64,000 nt of DNA from positions 310,001 through 374,000 of the forward strand of contig NZ_QOIN01000046.1 of assembly GCF_003323715.1 (NCBI RefSeq), written 5' to 3'. Under the pieces are notes generated by a model. The model ran no database searches, was not told where the DNA came from, and worked only from the letters and a program-made list of their open reading frames with translations. This document shows positions 9,510 to 17,700 of this stretch, piece by piece; the stretch's first letter is position 1; every line of letters begins with the position of its first letter. The DNA is from Streptomyces diacarni. GTDB lineage: Bacteria > Actinomycetota > Actinomycetes > Streptomycetales > Streptomycetaceae. The position numbers and the translations under genes were made by a program.

Positions 9510-10103
9510 TCAGTGGTGCCAGTGCCTCGTGTCCGGGACGGCCACGTTCATGCCCGTGAGGACGGAGACGTGGAGGGCGAGAAAACCGCCCGCCAGGATG
9601 AGCGAGACGGTGCCCAGGGGATAGTCCCAGCGCCCCTGCAACTCCGGCAGCCCGGGCAGTCCCGCCACGCGGCCGACCAGATACCCGGCGGCCGACACCG
9701 CCGAGACCAGGCTGCCCAGCACCCACCCCGCCCGGGTCAGTGCCCGGCGCGCCCCCGCCACCACGCCCACCGCGGCGAGCAACGCGCCGGACGCCAGCAC
9801 CACCAGGCAGGCCGCCACATAGCCGGGACGGTCGGCCGGATGGCCGGCGACCGCCTGGTGGAGGCGGGCGGCCGCCGTGCCGAGGAGCAGCAGGGCCCCG
9901 GCGCCGCTGGTCAGCCGGGGCAGGTCGAAGGCGAAGTACCGGTAGAGCCGGAGCAGCTTGCCCACCCCGGAGTACCGGAGCGCGGCGTGCGGCCGCCCCC
10001 GTCCGCCTGACGTCTCGGCACGGCCCGTCTCCACCATGGGCGGCGGGTCACCGGGCGGCGGTGAACCAAACGGAGAAGTACCGCGTCCTCGCCCGGAACT
10101 CAT
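9510..10103 (-). CDS. Membrane protein, about four TM helices
   Basis: The ATG ending at 10103 overlaps the YihY stop as ATGA, giving 197 residues. The first 45 residues are Gly/Pro/Arg-rich. Four hydrophobic segments follow (LTSGAGALLLLGTAAARL, GYVAACLVVLASGALLAAVG, WVLGSLVSAVSAAGYLVG, TVSLILAGGFLALHVSVLTG) and the protein ends in HWHH. It lies between the YihY gene and the cytochrome b gene on the same strand, so a role in that membrane redox unit is possible. No family recognised. Confidence 0.7.
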   Translation of the reverse strand: MSSGRGRGTSPFGSPPPGDPPPMVETGRAETSGGRGRPHAALRYSGVGKLLRLYRYFAFDLPRLTSGAGALLLLGTAAARLHQAVAGHPADRPGYVAACLVVLASGALLAAVGVVAGARRALTRAGWVLGSLVSAVSAAGYLVGRVAGLPGLPELQGRWDYPLGTVSLILAGGFLALHVSVLTGMNVAVPDTRHWHH

Positions 10104-11122
10104 GCCCCACCGGGGCCGTCGGACGGCGGGTCCCCGGGCGGCGGACGCTGGTCGAACTCGACCGTGACGGTCTCGAAGTCCTTGAAGGTCTCCGTGGTCG
10201 CGTAAGAGGTGTACGCCTTCCGGTCGGCCCAGTTCAGCCACACCCGGTCCGTGAACGGAGTCAGCAGACTGCGCGGCCACAGCCGGTGCGTGCGCACCAC
10301 GCTCACCTCCGCCGCCAGGACGAAGATGAGAGCGCCGAGATAGATCCAGCCGAGCAGACCGAGCACGATTCCGAACATGCCGTAGGTCGCGCTGGCACCC
10401 CGCAGCACGCTGGTGGCGTAATAGCCGCCTCCCCACTGGAGCACCTGCCAGGCGCAGGCCGCCCCCAGGGACTCGACCCACAGCCGCCGCAGCGGCACCT
10501 GATGGTGGGTGAGGAAGGTGTAGGTGGCCAGCAGCAACGCCGTGTTCACGGCGACGGCCACCGCGGTGATCGCCGTCCGCAGCCCTGTGCCCAGCTCCGT
10601 GCCGAACGTCTGCGACTTCGAGGCCGCCACCGACAACAGCAGCGTCACGCACAGCCCGGCCGCGACCGTGGTCAGGAAGAACACGCCCTTCAGCCGCGAC
10701 CGGAACGGGTTGTGCCTCAGGTGCCGGGGCACCGCCCATATCTTGTTGAGGCTGTACTGCGCGGCCTGCGCCGCGCCCAGGCTGCCGTACAGGCTCCCCA
10801 TCACACCGATCGCGAGGGCGAGCCCGTTGCTGCGGAACGGGTGGATACGCCCGCGCAACTGGTCCCCGAGCACCGGGAACTCGCCGAGGACCGAGTTGAT
10901 CAGCCTCTGCTGGAGGTCGGGATTGTCCTCCAGGAACGCCCCCAGGCCCGAGACGAACAGCAGCAGCACGGGAAAGATCGACAGGAAGGTGTAGTACGTC
11001 AGCAGCGCGACCAGGTAGAGGGCCTGGTCGTCGAAGACCTTGTAGACGACGGCGAGAGGCCCTCCGACCCAGCGGTGGCGCTGCTGGAAGGCGTCGATCC
11101 GCTGTGCCGTACCACTGCCCAT
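10100..11122 (-). CDS. YihY/BrkB-family membrane protein (first copy)
   Basis: A 340-residue integral membrane protein. The motif ALLTYYTFLSIFPVLLLFVSGLG and the later LGLLGWIYLGALIFVLAAEVS are hallmarks of the YihY/UPF0761 (formerly RNase BN) family, with six predicted TM helices and a hydrophilic tail. The molecular activity of the family is not settled; nuclease function has been withdrawn. It is the promoter-proximal member of a set with the 9510 gene. A second family member lies at 43159-44250. Confidence 0.88.
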   Translation of the reverse strand: MGSGTAQRIDAFQQRHRWVGGPLAVVYKVFDDQALYLVALLTYYTFLSIFPVLLLFVSGLGAFLEDNPDLQQRLINSVLGEFPVLGDQLRGRIHPFRSNGLALAIGVMGSLYGSLGAAQAAQYSLNKIWAVPRHLRHNPFRSRLKGVFFLTTVAAGLCVTLLLSVAASKSQTFGTELGTGLRTAITAVAVAVNTALLLATYTFLTHHQVPLRRLWVESLGAACAWQVLQWGGGYYATSVLRGASATYGMFGIVLGLLGWIYLGALIFVLAAEVSVVRTHRLWPRSLLTPFTDRVWLNWADRKAYTSYATTETFKDFETVTVEFDQRPPPGDPPSDGPGGA

Positions 11123-11365
11123 GGGGCGTCAGCCGCCTCCTCCCAGACCGTCATCGGTATCCGCGCCGAAGCCGCCGACCTCACTCATTCACCGGCTGCC
11201 CGGCTGCCCGGCTGCGCCCGGCTCCCGCGCCGCCGATGCGCCACGCTCGCCGGCGGTCCGGCTGCACCGCCGACGTCGCTCACTCCAGCCAAGCCCAGTC
11301 GGTCCGGCTGCGCACGCGCTGCGGCGCCATCCGGCGGGTGGACCGCGAGGGCCTGCGGCATACGC

Positions 11366-11399
11366 GACGGGTGGAGCGGTGGGTACCGCTCCACCCGTC
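11366..11399 (-). terminator. Strong hairpin after the SPW gene
   Basis: Perfect 15-bp arms (GACGGGTGGAGCGGT and its complement) enclose a 4-base GGGT loop, 22 bases beyond the SPW stop. No T-run is present, as is common in actinomycetes. The rest of the gap 11123-11420 has short CCCGGCTG direct repeats near 11200 and no gene. Confidence 0.75.
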
Positions 11400-11420
11400 A
11401 CCGGTTACGCAGGGTGGCCG

Positions 11421-11858
11421 TCACCCCTTCCGTTTCTTGCCCATCGCCAGGCCCATGACCGCAAGGCCGCACAGTGCCGCGACACCACCCGCGATCACGT
11501 TGTTGACCACGATCGACGTCGTGTCCGGCGCACCGTTGATCACCCACTGCGAGATGATCACCCAGGCTCCGAGCAGCGGCGCCGTCCACCCCAGCAGGTG
11601 CGTCCGCTCGTAGGCGGATCCGAAACCGAAGGCGAGCACCGCGAACGCCAAGCCGACGATCAGGTTGCTGACCGCCAGACTCGTCGACGTGTTGAATCCG
11701 ACGACCCACGGTGAGATCGCTATGTAGAGACCCGCGAGGAAGCTCAGACCTTCCACGAGCTGTGCGGTCGGAGTGGATCCGGCCTTCTCGTACCGCGCAC
11801 GCATCTCCACCAGATCGGGGTGGTGTTCAATGCTGCTGCCGGTAGTAGGCACTGCCAT
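11421..11858 (-). CDS. SPW-repeat membrane protein
   Basis: The start at 11858 has an excellent ribosome site (GGAAGGAGGAGG). The 145-residue product has four TM helices arranged as two related halves. One half has the SPW signature (LYIAISPWVVGFNT) and the other a matching variant (LLGAWVIISQWVINGA). The signature places it in the SPW repeat family of bacterial membrane proteins, whose function is not known. A CRP/FNR-like palindrome lies 110 bases upstream and a strong terminator downstream, so it is probably monocistronic. Confidence 0.88.
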   Translation of the reverse strand: MAVPTTGSSIEHHPDLVEMRARYEKAGSTPTAQLVEGLSFLAGLYIAISPWVVGFNTSTSLAVSNLIVGLAFAVLAFGFGSAYERTHLLGWTAPLLGAWVIISQWVINGAPDTTSIVVNNVIAGGVAALCGLAVMGLAMGKKRKG

Positions 11859-11967
11859 GGTTGTCCTCCTCCTTCCGGAGAGTGCCTGTGGTGGGCGAAC
11901 GGAACTCACCCGCCAGCCGCCGGGTGAACAGTGGGCGGGCAACATTCACGGCCATGTGCCCGAATTT

Positions 11968-11985
11968 ATGTGATTTGGGTCACAT
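11968..11985. promoter_or_regulatory. CRP/FNR-type palindrome ATGTGA-N6-TCACAT
   Basis: ATGTGATTTGGGTCACAT has perfect 6-bp arms and matches the TGTGA-N6-TCACA consensus of CRP/FNR-family regulators. It sits in an AT-richer patch 110 bases upstream of the SPW start. The region 11859-12154 otherwise holds a duplicated 15-bp unit (12106-12135) and no intact gene. Confidence 0.65.
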
Positions 11986-12154
11986 TGCCGGAGGTGGCCT
12001 CACGCTCACCCGCGCCACCCCGCTCCGCAACGTGAGGGCACGAGTGCACCATGTGGCTGCCGCGACACCGGTTGGCGTAGGCTCGCTCCCCTCCGTCACC
12101 ACAAGGCCGTCACGCGCACGGCCGTCACGCGCACGGCCGTCATCAGCGGCGACG

Positions 12155-13120
12155 CCGGCGAACATCGTGCTGACCTCACGGGGGCGGCGGGTCATCGACT
12201 TCGGGATCGCCAGGCCCGAGCACGGGCTGACGCTCACCACCACGGGGCAGGTGCCCGTCACGCCCGGATACGGGCCGCCCGAGCAGGTGCTCGGGCAGCG
12301 CGTCGGCCCGGCGGCGGACGTGTTCGCGCTCGGGGCTGTCCTCACGTTCGCTGCGACGGGCGCGCGGGCCTTCACCGGGGAGCACGTGGCGGCGGTGAGT
12401 TACGAGGTGGTGCACGGGCAGCCGCGGCTGGACGGGCTCTCGCCCGAACTGCTCGCGCTCGTCGCGCTCTGCCTGGACAAGGACGCCGCACGGCGCCCCA
12501 CGCCGGAAGACGTGGCCCGGGCCTTCGCGCCGCCCAAGGACGCGGACCTGGTGTGGCGGCGCGGCCCCCTCGCCGGGGAGATAGCCGAGCGCGAGCAGAC
12601 CGCCGAGCGGATGACGACACTGCCCGCTGCGGGGGGCACCGGCAGTGCCGTGCGCCCGTCTCGGCGGCGTCTCCTCGCGGGCCTGGCCGGCGGCGGTGTC
12701 GTCGTGGCCGTCGGCGGTGGCGCTGGCGCCGGCGCCTGGTACCTGCTCGGCCGGGACGAGGACGACCCCCACGAGCGGGACGCCGAACCGCTGGCCACGT
12801 ACGAGGCCGGAAAGCCTCCGTCGCCCTTGTGGGGCCCCTTCGAGGTGGTCCGCGACGAGACCCCGGCGCCGGTGCCGCTGCGTGACGTCGTGGTCGTCGC
12901 GGCGAAGGGCGGCGGCCTGCACGCGTTCGACGTGCGCAACGGCGGGCGGCGGTGGAAGGACCGCCTGTCCCTCGGGAGCGGGCCGCTGCTCGTCACCGGC
13001 GCCGAGGAACCGGTGCTGCTCGCCGCCGACCGGTCCGGCGAGATCCTCGGCCTCGGCGCCGACGGAAACCGCGTCTTCCTCTGTCAGGGCAACCTGCTGA
13101 CAGCCATGCCCGTCGCCTGA
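12155..13120 (+). pseudogene. Ser/Thr kinase-PQQ propeller gene, truncated at both ends
   Basis: Kinase homology begins abruptly at PANIVLTSRGRRVIDFGIAR, just after where an HRDLKPAN catalytic loop should be. The DFG motif, activation segment (GYGPPEQ) and C-lobe are present, but the whole N-lobe, the ATP-binding Lys and HRD are missing. An RRRLLAGLAGGG segment with a hydrophobic helix follows, then the first blades of a PQQ-like propeller (GGLHAFDVRNGGRRWKD). The frame stops at 13120 after about one third of a typical propeller. The upstream open stretch from 11861 shows no kinase sequence or usable start. A decayed remnant is most likely. Confidence 0.8.
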
Positions 13121-13182
13121 ACACGACGCGTTGCTCACGGCGCCTGCCGCTGGATTCGACAGCACCGGCCGGCGCCCGGCGG

Positions 13183-14001
13183 CTAAGGTTTGATGCCCAG
13201 GCCCGCCCACACACCCGCCTCGGCCGGGCTGACCATGCCGGGGAGTTGCGGTACGTCGTCGGTGTCGAGGTCGAGTCGCCAGTCGCAGGTGGCGGACAGA
13301 CCCGGCTCGACCAGTTCCAGGCCGTCGAAGAACTCGGCGACCTCCTTGCGGCTGCGCAGCCGCACGCGCATGTTCGCCTGCCGGTATCTGTCGGCGATCA
13401 GCCGCATGCCTTCGGGGTCGAAGTCCTCGGTGGCGTGCGAGAGGGCGAGTGCGCTGCCCGAGGGCAACTCTTCCAGCAGCCGGCGGACGAGAGCCCGCGG
13501 CTCGTGGGTGTCCTCGACGAAGTGGAAGAGGGCGATCACGGTCAGGGCGACCGGCTCGGAGAAGTCCAGGGTCTCGCGGGCGCGTTCCAGGATGGTCTCG
13601 GGCCTGCGGACGTCCGCCTCCACGTACTCGGTGACCCCCTCGGGCGTGCTGGTCATCAGGGCGCGGGCGTGGGCGAGCACGATCGGGTCGTTGTCGGAGT
13701 AGACGACCCGTGCGGTGGGCTGCTCCTGTTGCGCCACCTGGTGCAGGTTGGGGACTGTGGGAATGCCGGTGCCGATGTCGAGGAACTGCCGGATGCCGCG
13801 CTCCCGCGCCAGGTGGCGCACCACGCGGTGCATGAAGGCCCGGTTCTGGCGGGCGGCGATCATCGCGTTGGGGAAGAGCTTCAGCCCCTCGACGGCCACT
13901 TCCCGGTCCGGGCTGTAGTTGGTCTTGCCTCCCAGATAGAAGTCGTACAGCCGCGCGGTGTGCGGCCGAGTCGCGGTGCCCGGGGGAATCTGCTGGCTCA
14001 T
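13183..14001 (-). CDS. SAM-dependent methyltransferase, DUF574 type
   Basis: A 272-residue protein of the actinomycete S-adenosylmethionine methyltransferase family known as DUF574. Signatures are ARLYDFYLGGKTNY near the N-terminus, the SAM-binding FLDIGTGIPT (about residues 72-81), VVYSDNDPIVLAHARAL and ALFHFVEDTHEPRALVRRL. Full length for the family. Substrates of this expanded family are largely unknown. The start at 14001 has CAGGAG upstream. It stands alone between a kinase remnant and the secretion locus. Confidence 0.9.
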   Translation of the reverse strand: MSQQIPPGTATRPHTARLYDFYLGGKTNYSPDREVAVEGLKLFPNAMIAARQNRAFMHRVVRHLARERGIRQFLDIGTGIPTVPNLHQVAQQEQPTARVVYSDNDPIVLAHARALMTSTPEGVTEYVEADVRRPETILERARETLDFSEPVALTVIALFHFVEDTHEPRALVRRLLEELPSGSALALSHATEDFDPEGMRLIADRYRQANMRVRLRSRKEVAEFFDGLELVEPGLSATCDWRLDLDTDDVPQLPGMVSPAEAGVWAGLGIKP

Positions 14002-14012
14002 GCGTCACTCCT

Positions 14013-14024
14013 GTGAGACCTCAC
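14013..14024. promoter_or_regulatory. Short palindrome upstream of the methyltransferase
   Basis: GTGAGACCTCAC has perfect 5-bp arms around two bases and lies immediately upstream of the ribosome site. It could be an operator or chance; there is no supporting second site. Confidence 0.3.
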
Positions 14025-14199
14025 GTGGTCAACCACTGTGACGTACGGCGCTGTTGAGCACCAGATCACCGCCCTGCCCGGCTCGCGCGAGCGGTGACGG
14101 TGCTGTGGACGCGCTGTGACACGAACGAGGCCCGGACCGACGTGATGTGCGTTACCGTCAGCAAGACGTGTCATAACCGGATAACGGGGAGGGTTCCCG

Positions 14200-14466
14200 A
14201 TGGGAATGAACGGTGCCGACCTGGCGCGGCTGCGTGAACTGGCGGGGAAGTTCGACGGTGACGCGAACCAGCTTCAGGGGCTGATCACCAGCCTGCAGAC
14301 CGCGTGCGACGAGAGCGGGGGCTACTGGACCGGCGGCAAGGCCCAGCAGTTCCGCTCCGAGTGGCAGAGCCTCAAGCCGACCTTCGACCGCTTCGTGGAG
14401 ACACTGCGGGACGCAGGCCGGGCCGCGCGTACCAACGCGGACAACATCGACCACGCCACGAACTGA
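14200..14466 (+). CDS. WXG100-family protein
   Basis: An 88-residue helical-hairpin protein with a good ribosome site (GGGGAGGG). The turn motif YWTGGKAQQF near residue 47 corresponds to WxG, flanked by two amphipathic helices, the size and layout of secreted ESAT-6/WXG100 proteins. It lies convergent to the EccC-type ATPase gene, with a hairpin on each side of the gap. Likely a substrate or structural partner of the type VII-like machinery. No YxxxD/E signal is evident in the short tail. Confidence 0.85.
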   Translation: MGMNGADLARLRELAGKFDGDANQLQGLITSLQTACDESGGYWTGGKAQQFRSEWQSLKPTFDRFVETLRDAGRAARTNADNIDHATN

Positions 14467-14523
14467 CCCCCTGGGTCACGGCTCACCGGCTACGGGCCCC
14501 TGCCCGCCGCGCCGGCCTCGCAC

Positions 14524-14550
14524 GGGCCGCAGCCAACTCGGCTGCGGCCC
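14524..14550 (+). terminator. Terminator hairpin after the WXG100 gene
   Basis: Perfect 11-bp arms GGGCCGCAGCC and GGCTGCGGCCC enclose a 5-base loop, 57 bases after the stop. Confidence 0.65.
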
Positions 14551-14569
14551 GCTGCCGTGCGGAGCCGCA

Positions 14570-14659
14570 CCGCTGTGTGGCGCCGCTCCGTCGTATGGCG
14601 CCGCGCTGCTGTCTGGCGCTGCGCTGCTGTGTGGGGCCGCGCTGTCGTGTGGGGTCCGA
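14570..14659 (+). repeat. Five degenerate 18-bp tandem copies in an intergenic gap
   Basis: Consensus near CTGCTGTGTGGCGCCGCG, five copies with one to several mismatches each. They fill the middle of the 311-base gap between the WXG100 and EccC genes, which holds no gene. Confidence 0.8.
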
Positions 14660-14750
14660 CAGCCGGCGGAGGTGTGCCGCGGTGTGGGACCGGGCCGCCC
14701 GGTGGCGGCCCGTCGTGAGCCCCGTCGCGGAGGGGCGCGGCACCACCCCG

Positions 14751-14780
14751 TGAGCGGGCCCCCGCGAACGGGCCCGCTCA
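14751..14780 (-). terminator. Terminator hairpin overlapping the eccC stop
   Basis: Perfect 11-bp arms TGAGCGGGCCC and GGGCCCGCTCA with an 8-base loop. The right arm contains the stop codon of the EccC-type gene. Confidence 0.7.
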
Positions 14781-17700
14781 GGCGTCTGTGACCGCCTGGA
14801 TCGGCATCATGTCGCCGCTGAGCACCAGCAGTCCGCGGCCCGCTATGCCGGAGGCCGCCGCACGGGGCAGCCGGATGTTGAACAGTTCGCCCTCCGCGTT
14901 GTTCTGGGGCGACAGCAGCAGCCCGCTGCGCGCTCGCCGTGCTTCCTTGACGAAGCCCCGGTACTGGGAGGTCAGTGAGTCCGTCGTGCCGGCCGCCACG
15001 AGCCCGTGCCCGCCGTCGACGCCGCCGCGCACGACCGTCTCCAGGACGGCGTCTACGGGAGTGTCGAACACCAGCTCGGCGTCGTCGACGAGTACCGCGT
15101 ACCGCCCGCGCTCCTGAGCCTGGACCAGCAGTTCCTGCAGCTGCGCCGACTCCGTCATCTCCCGTACCCCGCCGACCACGCCGGGTTCGCCCTCCAGGTC
15201 GCGCAGCGGAGAGCGCTTCGGGGTGACGAGGACGAGGGGCACCCCGGCGCGCAGCAGCGAGCGGGCCGCCGCGCACACCGACGTGGAACGCCCCGACTTG
15301 GGCGGACCTGCGATGACGAAGCCGGGGCCGTGCTGTGCCAGGTCGGCGCCGACCGGGGCGAGTTCGTCCCCGCCCACGCCCACCAGGGTCCACAGCCCGC
15401 CGGGCAGTCCGGACTCCGCCGCCAGCGCCAGCGCCTCGGCCGTCGTGGCGCGGGCCGGCAGCGGATCCACGCGCATCGGGCGGAGGGCGGGCGAGGGCCT
15501 GCCGTACGCGGCGACGGCCCGCTCGGCGACGTGGCGGACCGCGCCGACCTGGGCCTGTCCGGCGGGGTCGGGGTCCAGCAGCGCGATCTGACTCTCCAGC
15601 ACCCCGTCGTCGCCCGGCCGCAGGGCGCGGCCGGGCGGCAGGTGGGAGGGAACGTCCCGCGGCGTCATTCCGGCCGTGGTGTAGTCGTTGGGGTCGGCGA
15701 GGCGCAGGATGAGCCGGTCGCCGAACGACGAGGAGACGGTGCCGGACAGGCCGCCGCGTCCCGCGGTCATCACGACGCGCAGCCCCACAGAGGGGCCCTC
15801 GCGGAAGAGTTGCGTCATGGCGTCGATGAGCTTGCCGTAGTCGTGCGACTCGTAGGTGGCGGTGTAGCTCTCCCAGCCGTCCAGCAGCAGCACCATCCAC
15901 GGCAGGCGCTCCTCGGGCGAGGCCGCCGCGGCCCGCTGCTCGGCTACGTCGGCCGCGCCCGCCTGCGCCAGCAGCTGCTGGCGGCGCACGATCTCCGCCT
16001 GGAGCCTGCCCAGCAGCCGGGTGAGCCGGTCGGTCTGGTCCCTGGTGACGATCGCTCCGCAGTGCGGCAGTACCGACAGCGGAACGAGCGCGTTGGAGCC
16101 GCAGTCCACGCCGTAGAGGTGGACGTCGGCGGGGGAGGAGACGTCGGCGAGGGCGGCGGCGACGGTGCGCAGAGCCGTCGTTCGTCCCGAGCGCGGCCCG
16201 CCGACCAGCAGGAGGTGATCCCCGCCCACCAGGTCGAGCGTCAGCGGTGAGCGGTCCTGCCGTGCCGGTACGTCGGTGACGCCGAAGGCGACGGGCGGCA
16301 CGTCGTCCTGGCGGCCGCCCGCCGGGCGCGGCAGGCCGGCGACCGTCACCAGGTCGGCCAGGGGTTCGAGCCAGGGGCGGTAGGGCGGGGCGAACCGCAT
16401 GGCGGCGGCGCCTTCGCCGATGGCGGCGACCAGCACCGCCAGGTCGGTCAGCGGGTCGTCGTCCTCCTGCCCGGGCGGCGTGGGGCGGACCGGCAGCGGG
16501 TGCCCGAGACCGGCCCACTCCACCGGCACGGCCCACGGCTCGGCCGCGGTGGAGGCCTCCGCCTGCGGCCTGCGCCCGCCGACGCGTCCTGACTGGAACG
16601 GCAGGAGTGAGGAGGCGCTCAGCCGCACCAGGGCGCGCCCCGGTGTGGTGCGGGTGATGGCGGCCGAGTCCGGCGCATCGATCACGTCCTGGCTCTCGGC
16701 GCTGTCGGTGGTCCGCAGGGCGATGCGCAGGTTGGTGTTGGCGCGGATCTCCGGGGAGACCACGCCGCTGGGCCGCTGCGTGGCCAGGATCAGGTGGACG
16801 CCCAGGGAACGGCCGCGTTGGGCGACGTTGACCAGACCGGTCACGAAGTCAGGCAGCTCCCTGGCCATCGAGGCGAACTCGTCGACGACGATGAGCAGCC
16901 GGGGGAGCGGGGCCAGTGAGGGGTCCCGGCGGGTGGCCAGTTCGTAGGCCTCGATGTCCTTGGCGTCGACCGATTCCAGGATGCGTTCGCGGCGGCGCAC
17001 CTCGGCGTTGAGCGAGACGAGCGCCCGTTCGACCAGGTGGGAGTCCAGGTCGGTCACCATGCCGACGGTGTGCGGCAGCTGCTCGCACCCCTTGAAGGCC
17101 GCACCGCCCTTGTAGTCGACCAGGACGAAGTTCATCGCGTCCGGCCTGTTGGCCACGGCCAGGGACGCCACGAGCGTCTGGAGCAGCTCCGACTTGCCTG
17201 ACCCGGTGGTGCCCGCGACGAGCCCGTGCGGCCCGTCCCGCACCAGGTCGATGGTGAAGGGGCCGTCGAAGGAGACGCCGATCACCGCCGCGGTCGAGCG
17301 CCCGCCCACCGCCCAGCGTGCCGCGATGGCCTCGGCCGTCGGCGGTTCGAGAGCCAGCAGGTCCAGCAGCCGGCAGGAGTCCGGCAGCGCGCCCGCCTCC
17401 TTGTCGCTCACGTCGCGCACCGGTGCCATCGCGCGGGCGACGGTCTCGCACCAGTCGGGCGGCACGCAGTCGGGGCGCACCGACTGCACAGGACGCTCCC
17501 CGAACTGCGAGACCTGCAACAGTCCGAAGTGGTCCTCCTCGACCAGGGCGCGGCATTCCTCTGGCAGCAACCGCCGGTCCGCGTCCAGGCACACCAGGTG
17601 GATCCCGCAGTGCGGTCCCTCGACCAGCAGCTGCTTGAGCCCAGGAAGTGACCGCAGCCGGCGGGAACCGTCGAGCACGACGAGGACACGCGGGCCGCGC

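Noticed and set aside
9510..10739. A 409-residue version of the small membrane protein
   Set aside because: Its first 212 residues run through the YihY gene in another frame; the ATG at 10103 with an ATGA overlap is the sensible start.
10100..11122. Calling the YihY protein ribonuclease BN
   Set aside because: The old name is known to be wrong; true RNase BN/Z is a different protein.
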